In this document: positions 1-5,456 of the stretch, in pieces | How the letters are laid out: each line of letters starts with the position of its first letter | How positions within the stretch are numbered: position 1 is the stretch's first letter | Origin: DAOTVD01 sp034437075 | GTDB taxonomy: Bacteria; Chloroflexota; Anaerolineae; Aggregatilineales; J027 | Assembly: GCA_034437075.1 (NCBI GenBank) | Contig: DAOTVD010000461.1 | Span: forward strand, 1-5,456 | Direction: 5' to 3' | Length of the DNA: 5,456 nucleotides | Notes under the pieces: generated by a model | Told to the model about the DNA's origin: nothing | Database searches by the model: none | What the model saw: only the letters and a program-made list of their open reading frames with translations | Translations under genes and position numbers: made by a program

Positions 1-6
1 TGGCTC

Positions 7-930
7 GTGTGGCGCCGTTCTGTGGTGTTGATCATACTCGGGGTGGGATGGTTAGGTGTGTTCGTGGGGGCGTTGGCCGGGCCACTATCCTCGTTTCCGG
101 GCTATTTGGCGGGGCCGCAAGGCGTGATTCTCGTTACGCTGTTTCTCTTGCCGGCGACGCTGCTGGTGTATTCGCGTGCGACAGACGGTGATGGGCCCGC
201 GCCTGATCCGGCGCTATTTCGTCGTTGCCTAACGAGCCTGGGCTTGCTGGCGGGGGCGGGTATCCTGCTGGCTGGGGTCTTCATTGCCATACAATGGGCA
301 CGCTTTCAAGCATCCTTGGCCGACATCCGTGAGGCTGACCCATATACCGAGATTCAGCAACGCGAATATGGGTATGCGCCATTATTCAACGCGCTGGATG
401 CATCCGCACAAGCCCGCATTGTGGCGCAACTCGTCGCTACCGACCAGCCCGATATTGCGCAGCCCCCCCGCGAAGAAGCCGCTTCCTCGGAAGATGTGTT
501 TCGCCCCCCCGTGGCGGTGCTCTCGGACCATCAATTGCATTTATTTGTTTGGCTAGGCGAGGGCTACCCCGGCCCGGTTGATTATATTAACCAGGCCAAT
601 GTGCATACGATCGTGCAAGTGTGTCGTACTTGCGAGGCGATTACCCGTAGCTATCAATACGACCACAGCGCCTTGGTTTACACGTTCCTGAATGAATCCG
701 ATTGGCAGGGACGGTATCGCATGCTGAGTTATCCAGTCAATCGGGACGCCTTTCTGGCAGATGCGGGGTTTCTTGTCGTCCCACAACGGATGCGTTTCTT
801 CAATGGCAACGCCACAACTTTTCAGTATATGGTGGATGAACCGACCGGGACTGCGTATCGGCTAGTTTTTGGCGAACATGCACATGTTTTACGCATCTTT
901 ACCCTTCAAAAAGTCACCCTATCTGATTAG
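7..930 (+). CDS. Unrecognised three-helix membrane protein with a soluble C-terminal domain
   Basis: I do not recognise this 307-residue protein. Three hydrophobic segments are visible: about residues 5-25 (just after W-R-R), 39-55 and 75-97. The positively charged residues (R3, R4, then R57, R72, R73) suggest by the positive-inside rule that the N-terminus is cytoplasmic and that the roughly 205 residues after helix 3 lie outside the membrane. That part begins with a polar stretch (about 100-165, including an acidic, proline-containing linker), followed by a compact region rich in aromatic and beta-prone residues (169-307) with a CxxC pair at C206 and C209. The GTG at position 7 is a provisional start: the two preceding codons (TGG CTC) are open to the window edge, so the gene may begin upstream and no ribosome binding site can be judged. 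It ends in TAG and converges on the helicase-nuclease gene. The existence of a gene is well supported by length and composition; its function is unknown. Confidence 0.8.
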   Translation: MWRRSVVLIILGVGWLGVFVGALAGPLSSFPGYLAGPQGVILVTLFLLPATLLVYSRATDGDGPAPDPALFRRCLTSLGLLAGAGILLAGVFIAIQWARFQASLADIREADPYTEIQQREYGYAPLFNALDASAQARIVAQLVATDQPDIAQPPREEAASSEDVFRPPVAVLSDHQLHLFVWLGEGYPGPVDYINQANVHTIVQVCRTCEAITRSYQYDHSALVYTFLNESDWQGRYRMLSYPVNRDAFLADAGFLVVPQRMRFFNGNATTFQYMVDEPTGTAYRLVFGEHAHVLRIFTLQKVTLSD

Positions 931-989
931 CCTCGTATAAGTAATTAAAATCTACGCAAGTTTACCGCACTTTTAGCGCCTTCGCACAC

Positions 990-995
990 TATAAT
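990..995 (+). promoter_or_regulatory. Possible -10 box for a small transcript
   Basis: The sequence is a perfect TATAAT. Transcription would be expected to start about 7 bases downstream, which coincides with the left arm of the inverted repeat at 1003. No good -35 hexamer sits at 16-18 bases upstream, where the sequence is GCACTT. A six-base match in an AT-rich stretch may also be chance, so this is a weak call. Confidence 0.25.
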
Positions 996-1002
996 CGTTA
1001 AC

Positions 1003-1131
1003 AGGTGATGGAAGTGATACACGATATATGTAGATAGATGTTGTTGGCAAACTGCATATGTGTAACTCCGAGTGTATCAACAAAATCACTCCCGCTTTTT
1101 TGTACTTCACACCATCAACTTCCAGCCACCT
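1003..1131. repeat. Long imperfect inverted repeat, possible structured RNA
   Basis: The arms at 1003-1018 and 1114-1131 can form 15 base pairs: AGGTG with CACCT, TGGAAG with CTTCCA, then T and GAT with A and ATC. The only irregularities are a small internal loop (A1008 against G1125-C1126) and one bulged base (A1117). A second perfect 8-bp pairing, TGATACAC (1015-1022) with GTGTATCA (1072-1079), can form inside and partly competes with the inner end of the first. A run of six T lies at 1096-1101 after a weak 5-bp stem (GAGTG 1070-1074 with CACTC 1087-1091). The element could be a small RNA, a degraded mobile-element remnant or chance pairing in AT-rich DNA. No clean target-site duplication flanks it. 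Confidence 0.35.
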
Positions 1132-1294
1132 AATGGACAATTAAAAGATGGCTTCACATGTCCCCCCTAACAATACCTTCGCCAAAATGAGGGCATAAAA
1201 GGGTAGGGTTTTCGAGTAAAGTGTTGTTTCTCAAATACGACACGCAAACGTAACTGCTCAGGCTATGCCAATTCTTCCCCCTCACCCCCTTAAT

Positions 1295-1334
1295 CCCCCT
1301 CTACCAAACGCCGCTTTGCGGCTGGTAGAGGGGG
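1295..1334 (+). repeat. Hairpin repeat, copy A
   Basis: The outer stem is CCCCCTCTACCA (1295-1306) paired with TGGTAGAGGGGG (1323-1334), 12 bp and perfect. An unpaired AAC (1307-1309) lies on the left side only, followed by an inner stem GCCGC (1310-1314) with GCGGC (1318-1322) and a TTT loop. It is followed by AAAAC rather than a T-run, so it does not look like a standard intrinsic terminator on the plus strand. Confidence 0.85.
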
Positions 1335-1361
1335 AAAACGACCCGAAACCGACACTTTTTG

Positions 1362-1399
1362 CCCCTCTCCCAGGGCTGAAAGCCCGTTTGGGAGAGGGG
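1362..1399 (-). repeat. Hairpin repeat, copy B (inverted relative to copy A)
   Basis: Read on the minus strand, the outer stem is CCCCTCTCCCA (from 1399 down) paired with TGGGAGAGGGG (to 1362), 11 bp and perfect. It carries the same one-sided AAC bulge (1388-1386), an inner stem GGGCT with AGCCC and a TTC loop. Compared with copy A, one outer pair and four inner pairs differ, and every difference is compensated on the partner strand. On the minus strand it is followed by CAAAAAG, not a T-run. Confidence 0.85.
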
Positions 1400-1452
1400 T
1401 TGGGGTGAGGGCTGAGTAGTTACATCGGCATAATGTAAAACCTGGAAAAGCC

Positions 1453-4400
1453 TTAATCTTCTTCTTGGGCGGGCGCGAGCGCGCGGGCCAGGTCATCTTC
1501 CAAAGCGGCCAACGCCGCGCGCCAGGCGTCCTCCGGCACCGTCACCATCACCCCCGGATGCAGGTAATAGACCCCCGCGCGCGGCACCGTACCCAAGTAG
1601 GCTTCTAGGGCGCGCGCGTAAGCCCCCACTTGCAAATGATAGCGCTGGGCGTGCCAGGCGGCGCGCTCGGCCTCCACGGGGGGCGTTTTGTAATCCAGCA
1701 CATGCCACACATCCCCCCGGCGGTAAAGCACATCGACCGCGCCATGCAACACCCGCCCCCCCACGCGATAAATAAACGGCACTTCGCGCCATAGCTGGTC
1801 GGCCTCGCGGAGGGGGTCTTGCTGGGCGTAGGTGGTCAGCAAAGCGCGCGCCTGGGCCACCACCGCATCCAGCGTTTCGGGCGCGGTGATGCCCTCCGAC
1901 CAAGCATAGGCGCTCAGGATGTCGGTCAATTGGTCGGGCGGATGCTGCGTGGCGTTCATCTGTAAGGCCCGGTGGACGATATTGCCCACGACGCGGCGCA
2001 AGCGCCGTCCGGCGACCTCGCGCGGCAGGGGCCGCAAGGGTGCGGGCGCGTCGTGCAGCACGCTTTGCCGAAAACGGCGCTGGCCGTCCTCCGGCGGGCG
2101 ATAGGCCGGGATGCTGCCCAAGTTTTCGAGTTGGGTTACGCTCAGGTGCCGCGCGACTTCGGCAGGCCGCGCGGGCAAAGGCACCACGAGCGGCGGTGCG
2201 GCGCGGCTAGCCTCGCCCGGCGCAGGGTCTAGGGCCTCCCACGCGGAATCCGGCGGTACGGTGGGGCTGAGCGCCTCTGGCGGGGGCGGCTCCGAAGGAC
2301 GGTAGAGGCTGACCGCGCCCCATTCAAAATCGACCGTCTGGGTCTGGGGAGCATCCTCGCCCAAGGCTAGGCCGAAGGCATCCGCGCAGGTGCGCAGCCA
2401 GTTCTCGCCGGATTGCTCCGCACCGCTGATGACCAGATAATCTGCCGCGCGGGTGCCGGCTACGTAGAGCAAACGCGCGCGTTCGGCGGCCTCGCGCCGG
2501 GCGGCGGCCTGTTCGGCGGCCCAGTAGATAAACGGTTCGGCGGGGTCGTCATCCGGCACGGGCACGCGGCAGGCCGCGCCGTAATCTGGATCGAGACCTA
2601 GCGCGGCTTTGGCGGCGTTACGCGGGCGGCGCGCCGCATCCGCGATGATGACCAGCGGAAATTCGAGGCCCTTGCTTTTGTGGATGCTCAGCAACTGCAC
2701 CGCGCCGGATTCCGCCAGAGGTGCTTCGCCTTCGCGCGGCTCGATGGCGGTCAGGTCTTCGATATAGCGCATGAAAGCCCCCAGCACGACGCGCCCGCTA
2801 GCCCGCGCTTTTTCCAGCAGCTTATCCAGATTCCCGCGCCGCCGGTCGCCATCCGGCAGCCCGCTCAGGATGGCATCATAGGCGGTTTCATCCAGCAGGG
2901 CTTCGAGAAGTTCGCCAATCGGCACGCGCCCAGCCATCCCGCGCAGGCGATGCAGGCTCTCATGGGCAAATTTCAGGGCGTGGGCGTCATTTTCATGGAG
3001 CTCAATGGCCAGCCCACCGTCGGCGTACGCAAACGCCAGGGCATCCCACAAGCCGCGCCGCGCGCCATTTTCATCCCGCGAGAGCCGCAACGCGAACAGC
3101 GCTTCATCCGAGAGGCCGACCATGGGCGAGCGCAGCACCGAGGCCAACGCCAGATCATCCAGCGGATTATGCAAGGCGCGCAAAGCGTTGAGCACATCCC
3201 ACACTTCTTGGCGGTCGTAATAGCCCTTGCCCGCGACCGTCAAATAGGGGATGCCTTGGGCTTTGAACACCTCCTCATAGAGCGGCGAATCAGTCAACGC
3301 GCGAAACAGCAGCGCGATATCGCCATAGCGCAGCGGGCGGTAATCCCCCTGCGTTTTATCCCACACGGGCGCCTCCGCATCCACCATGCGCCGGATGAGC
3401 CGCGCGAGTTCGAAGGCTTCCCAGCGGCGCTTATCGGCGGCGTCCAGATCATCGACTTTCTGGGGCAGGATGATTTGCAAGGGCGTCGTGAAAGCGACAT
3501 CGTCCGGCGTGGCACGGTGGGCCACCATCCCCGGCCCATAATCGACCTCATAAGCGCCCAGCGCGCCCGGCCCGACCTGCAAGGTCTGCGCGAAAAGATG
3601 GTTAAAGCATTCCATCAGATTAGCGTGCGCCCGGAACGAGCGATTCAGCAGGATTTCGCGCCCCTCCGCCGCCAGGATGCCCGCGCGCACCGCCCCAAAT
3701 ACGCTGACATCCGCGCCCCGAAAGGCGTAAATACTCTGCTTGGGGTCGCCCACCACAAACAAGCGCCCCGGTGCTGCCCCACACAACGCCAGAATAATAT
3801 CCCGTTGGCGGGCGTTGGTATCCTGAAATTCATCGACCATAATATGCCGGAATTCGCCCGCTGCATAGCGCGCGGCCACCTCGGGATGCTCGGTCAGCAG
3901 GTCGGCGGTCAGGGCTTCCAGGTCATCATAATCCACGGCGGCGCGCTCGGTTTTTAGCGTGCGGTAATGGTCGCGCGCGCGGGCGACCGCCACCCGCCAG
4001 AGCAGCAACCATTTCGCCGCCTCTTCGTCGATCTCGTCCAGCGGGGGCGGATAGGTCTTCAGCGCGGCGCGGGCGGCCTCGCGGATGGTGCTGAGCACGG
4101 CTTTGGCCTCGACCAAGGCTTCTTTGCCGCCCCACTTTTTGCCAGACCCGACATTCAGCTTGATATGCGCATCGCACCAGGCCAAAAACGCGGCGGGGTC
4201 GCCGTCATCTTGGGCGGGCCGGGCGGCGTGCAGGTCTTGCCATTGCGCATAGAGCTTATCATCAGGATCAACACCCGGCGGCGGGGTGTAATCCAGGGCC
4301 GCATTGAGCGCTGCGTCTGCTTGCAAGACCGCAACCCATTCGGCGTGTAAATCTGCCCGCAGGGCCGCCCATGCCGCGAGCAAGTCCGCCGCTGATTCAG

Positions 4401-4953
4401 GTATCGCGCGCAGCAGATTTTCTGCGCTTGATGTTTGGGTGAAGGCCCGCAAGGCCGCGCGAACCGCGTTGGTGCCATACGCGCTCAGCAACCGGGCGCT
4501 GTCCCCCTCGATGAGATCGAGCAAGGTTTGCTCAACGGCATCCAGGCGCAGCATATAGGCTTCGTTTTCGTCCAGCACTTCGAAGGCAGGATCGAGCGGC
4601 ACCTGCGCGGGGTTGGCGCGCAGCAACGCCGCGCACAAACTATGCACCGTGCCGATGCGCGCGCTTTCTAGGCGCTGTTGATGCTGCGCCCAATGCGCGC
4701 GGCTTGCGTCGTCTGGGGCGGTGGCCAAGCGGGCCGCGATGGCCGCGCGGACGCGGTCGCGCATTTCGCGCGCGGCCTTCTCTGTGAAGGTAATAGCCAC
4801 GATGTCCGGCACAGCCCAATCGGGTTGTTCTAGCAGATGAATATAGCGCTCCACCAAGACGCGCGTTTTGCCACTGCCCGCCCCAGCAGTGACCACCAGA
4901 TTATGCGCGTCCTCAGTGATGGCGGCGGCTTGTTCGGGGGTAAAGTTCATCAT
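1453..4953 (-). CDS. addA: AddA/RecB-type ATP-dependent helicase-nuclease
   Basis: This 1166-residue protein is a UvrD-like superfamily 1A helicase fused to a RecB-family nuclease. Such enzymes unwind and trim DNA at double-strand breaks in the cytoplasm to prepare recombination. Visible motifs in order: Q motif FTPEQ (4-8), Walker A AGAGSGKT (23-30), ITFTEKAA (54-61), GTVHSLC (101-107), DYDDL (341-345), Walker B VDEFQDT (373-379), GDPKQSIYAFRGAD (402-415), LNRSFR (436-441), SIHKSKGLEF (756-765) and LLYVAGTRA (828-836, with R835). A proline-rich linker (about 885-935) leads to SVTQL (938-942) and the nuclease: H994, D1074, and D1087-Y-K1089. No four-cysteine Fe-S cluster is seen, which fits AddA rather than AddB. 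The length is close to that of Firmicutes AddA. Two adjacent ATGs are possible; AAGG at 4964-4967 is spaced better for the first. No addB lies next to it, so the exact name is less certain than the family. Confidence 0.93.
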   Translation of the reverse strand: MMNFTPEQAAAITEDAHNLVVTAGAGSGKTRVLVERYIHLLEQPDWAVPDIVAITFTEKAAREMRDRVRAAIAARLATAPDDASRAHWAQHQQRLESARIGTVHSLCAALLRANPAQVPLDPAFEVLDENEAYMLRLDAVEQTLLDLIEGDSARLLSAYGTNAVRAALRAFTQTSSAENLLRAIPESAADLLAAWAALRADLHAEWVAVLQADAALNAALDYTPPPGVDPDDKLYAQWQDLHAARPAQDDGDPAAFLAWCDAHIKLNVGSGKKWGGKEALVEAKAVLSTIREAARAALKTYPPPLDEIDEEAAKWLLLWRVAVARARDHYRTLKTERAAVDYDDLEALTADLLTEHPEVAARYAAGEFRHIMVDEFQDTNARQRDIILALCGAAPGRLFVVGDPKQSIYAFRGADVSVFGAVRAGILAAEGREILLNRSFRAHANLMECFNHLFAQTLQVGPGALGAYEVDYGPGMVAHRATPDDVAFTTPLQIILPQKVDDLDAADKRRWEAFELARLIRRMVDAEAPVWDKTQGDYRPLRYGDIALLFRALTDSPLYEEVFKAQGIPYLTVAGKGYYDRQEVWDVLNALRALHNPLDDLALASVLRSPMVGLSDEALFALRLSRDENGARRGLWDALAFAYADGGLAIELHENDAHALKFAHESLHRLRGMAGRVPIGELLEALLDETAYDAILSGLPDGDRRRGNLDKLLEKARASGRVVLGAFMRYIEDLTAIEPREGEAPLAESGAVQLLSIHKSKGLEFPLVIIADAARRPRNAAKAALGLDPDYGAACRVPVPDDDPAEPFIYWAAEQAAARREAAERARLLYVAGTRAADYLVISGAEQSGENWLRTCADAFGLALGEDAPQTQTVDFEWGAVSLYRPSEPPPPEALSPTVPPDSAWEALDPAPGEASRAAPPLVVPLPARPAEVARHLSVTQLENLGSIPAYRPPEDGQRRFRQSVLHDAPAPLRPLPREVAGRRLRRVVGNIVHRALQMNATQHPPDQLTDILSAYAWSEGITAPETLDAVVAQARALLTTYAQQDPLREADQLWREVPFIYRVGGRVLHGAVDVLYRRGDVWHVLDYKTPPVEAERAAWHAQRYHLQVGAYARALEAYLGTVPRAGVYYLHPGVMVTVPEDAWRAALAALEDDLARALAPAQEED

Positions 4954-4963
4954 AAAATAGCGG

Positions 4964-4967
4964 CCTT
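4964..4967 (-). promoter_or_regulatory. Weak ribosome binding site of the helicase-nuclease gene
   Basis: AAGG on the minus strand lies 10 bases before the first of two consecutive ATG codons (4953) and 13 bases before the second (4950). The spacing favours the first, although the match to the Shine-Dalgarno consensus is short. Confidence 0.4.
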
Positions 4968-5035
4968 GTCCAAACCGTGTACGCGCTTAATGATGCAATG
5001 TTGCGCCGCGTGCCGCTAGGGTCAGCTTGGCGGAT

Positions 5036-5064
5036 TTGGCGCTGGGCGCGCGCGCGCCGATAAT
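5036..5064 (+). promoter_or_regulatory. Candidate promoter of the M1 peptidase gene
   Basis: TTGGCG (5036-5041, four of six bases of TTGACA) and GATAAT (5059-5064, five of six bases of TATAAT) are separated by exactly 17 bases. This predicts a start near 5071 and a leader of about 28 bases before the ATG at 5099. The spacer contains a 14-bp perfect palindrome of alternating G and C (5045-5058). I could not identify a convincing counterpart for the divergent helicase-nuclease gene in the same 145-base region. Confidence 0.5.
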
Positions 5065-5084
5065 CATCTCAGAAGCCAACAAGC

Positions 5085-5088
5085 GAGG
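5085..5088 (+). promoter_or_regulatory. Ribosome binding site of the M1 peptidase gene
   Basis: GAGG lies 10 bases before the ATG at 5099. It is short but supports this start, which also gives a complete signal peptide. Confidence 0.45.
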
Positions 5089-5098
5089 CCCTCAAAAT

Positions 5099-5456
5099 AT
5101 GCCCACAGTGCAAAAACTATTTGTTATCCTGCTCATCTTGCTGCTTATCCCCGCGCCGCTGAGCGCGCAAGACGACGGCATCGACGCCGCGCCCAGCATC
5201 GGCGACCCCTTCGCCCCGGATTTGGGTAACGCGGGCATCGACGTACAGACCGTGTTGCTAGAACTCGACGCCAACCCCGCCGGGCCGACCATCGCGGGCA
5301 CGGCTACGCTGGATATACGCCTGACGCTCGATGATGTAATCTCGTTTTCGCTGGATTTGCGCCAACAAATGACCGTGAACGCCGTGCGCGTGGCGGGCGA
5401 CTCCGCTCCTTGGACGCACGACGGGCGCAAGCTACGCATTACGCTGGCCGAGCCGC
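5099..5456 (+). CDS. Secreted M1-family metallopeptidase, N-terminal part (cut by window end)
   Basis: The frame is open from ATG 5099 to the window edge, giving 119 residues. It begins with a clear signal peptide: a lysine at residue 6, a hydrophobic core at about 7-17, then P-A-P-L-S-A with likely cleavage after A23. The mature part carries GDPFAPDLGNAGIDVQ (35-50) followed by beta strands including IAGTATLDI. This matches the start of the N-terminal beta domain of M1 (aminopeptidase N-like) zinc peptidases, which cleave residues from peptide N-termini. The catalytic HExxH motif and third zinc ligand would lie several hundred residues further on and cannot be checked, so activity is unproven. 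The leader peptide places the enzyme outside the cytoplasm. The gene is divergent from the helicase-nuclease and has its own promoter candidate. The family assignment rests on this N-terminal signature only. Confidence 0.8.
   Translation, partial: MPTVQKLFVILLILLLIPAPLSAQDDGIDAAPSIGDPFAPDLGNAGIDVQTVLLELDANPAGPTIAGTATLDIRLTLDDVISFSLDLRQQMTVNAVRVAGDSAPWTHDGRKLRITLAEP

Larger units (their letters stand above)
1279..1411. repeat. Inverted pair of hairpin repeats (BIME-like element)
   Basis: Two related units of about 60 bases lie tail to tail. Each unit, read in its own direction, has a CCCTCACCCC leader, an 11-12 bp stem, a one-sided AAC bulge, a 5-bp inner stem, a 3-base loop and an A-rich tail. 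The leaders at 1279-1288 and 1402-1411 are exact reverse complements. Besides folding as two separate hairpins, the units can pair with each other: 1296-1310 and 1385-1399 match at 14 of 15 positions as reverse complements, so the element could also form one long cruciform. This architecture resembles REP/BIME palindromic elements, and similar C-rich CCCTCACCCC...CCCTCTCCC repeats are common in several bacterial phyla. Membership of a named family is inferred. Confidence 0.75.
931..1452. other. Non-coding region between convergent genes
   Basis: These 522 bases separate the stop codons of two convergent genes, and I see no credible protein gene in them. The left part (931 to about 1270) is clearly AT-richer than the flanking genes and contains a perfect TATAAT at 990-995 followed by a long imperfect inverted repeat (1003-1131). 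The right part (1279-1411) is C-rich then G-rich and consists of two inverted hairpin repeats. From 1141 to 1270 I see nothing that I can name. A weak 6-bp inverted repeat (TTACAT at 1420-1425 and ATGTAA at 1433-1438) lies just beyond the end of the helicase-nuclease gene. Confidence 0.8.

Noticed and set aside
875..888. A 6-bp inverted repeat (AACATG and CATGTT) near the end of the membrane-protein gene
   Set aside because: It lies within coding sequence, and a short palindrome of this kind is expected by chance.
1295..1399. Intrinsic terminators for the two convergent genes
   Set aside because: The hairpins are strong, but neither is followed by a T-run on either strand; the nearby homopolymer runs are on the wrong side or are A-runs.
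1279..1411. A CRISPR array, because of repeated hairpin units
   Set aside because: There are only two units, they are inverted rather than direct, and there are no regular spacers or cas genes.
1420..1438. A 6-bp inverted repeat (TTACAT and ATGTAA) just past the end of the helicase-nuclease gene
   Set aside because: The stem is short and AT-rich with a 7-base loop and no T-run, so it does not qualify as a terminator or operator on this evidence.
1290..1496. A 68-codon minus-strand frame across the hairpin repeats
   Set aside because: It is made largely of the repeat pair and overlaps the end of the helicase-nuclease gene in another frame. It has no protein features.
2680..3957. A 425-codon open frame on the plus strand, opposite the helicase-nuclease gene
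   Set aside because: It is codon-aligned with the real gene on the other strand. In this register stops arise only opposite TTA, CTA and TCA codons, which a GC-rich gene rarely uses. Its protein is rich in His, Gln and Arg and has no recognisable domain.
4995..5004. A small palindrome GCAA-TG-TTGC in the divergent region
   Set aside because: Only four paired bases per side and no match to a regulator site that I can name.
5092..5439. A 115-codon open frame on the minus strand at the right end
   Set aside because: It lies opposite the peptidase start, which has a signal peptide, a family signature, a ribosome binding site and a promoter candidate. The minus-strand frame has none of these.

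Overview
The window holds two complete or nearly complete protein genes, the start of a third, and two informative intergenic regions. Coding DNA is GC-rich (about two thirds G+C where sampled in the large gene). The open stretch near 931-1270 is much AT-richer (about 40% where sampled). The gene types, the signature at the start of the M1 peptidase and the C-rich palindromic repeats resemble genomes of the phylum Chloroflexota. This is an inference from general familiarity, and no marker gene here fixes the taxon.

Layout. (1) Positions 7-930, plus strand: an unrecognised membrane protein with three predicted helices and a soluble C-terminal part of about 200 residues. Its frame is open to the left window edge, so the true start may lie outside. 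(2) Positions 931-1452: a non-coding stretch between two convergent genes. It contains a possible small structured transcript near 990-1131 and, at 1279-1411, a pair of inverted hairpin repeats whose stems differ only by compensated base pairs. (3) Positions 1453-4953, minus strand: a 1166-residue AddA/RecB-type helicase-nuclease with all the main superfamily 1 helicase motifs and a C-terminal PD-(D/E)XK nuclease. (4) Positions 4954-5098: a short divergent control region with a good promoter candidate for the next gene. (5) Positions 5099 to the window end, plus strand: the signal peptide and first beta domain of a secreted M1-family metallopeptidase, cut by the window edge.

The three genes do not form an operon. 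The helicase-nuclease stands alone: it converges on the membrane-protein gene and diverges from the peptidase gene, and no addB partner lies beside it. The likely functions (recombinational repair of double-strand breaks, extracytoplasmic peptide hydrolysis, and an unknown membrane role) show no obvious common pathway. I see no clear sign of a new multi-gene system. The best items for follow-up are the inverted repeat pair, the possible small RNA, the GC-alternating promoter spacer and the uncharacterised membrane protein.
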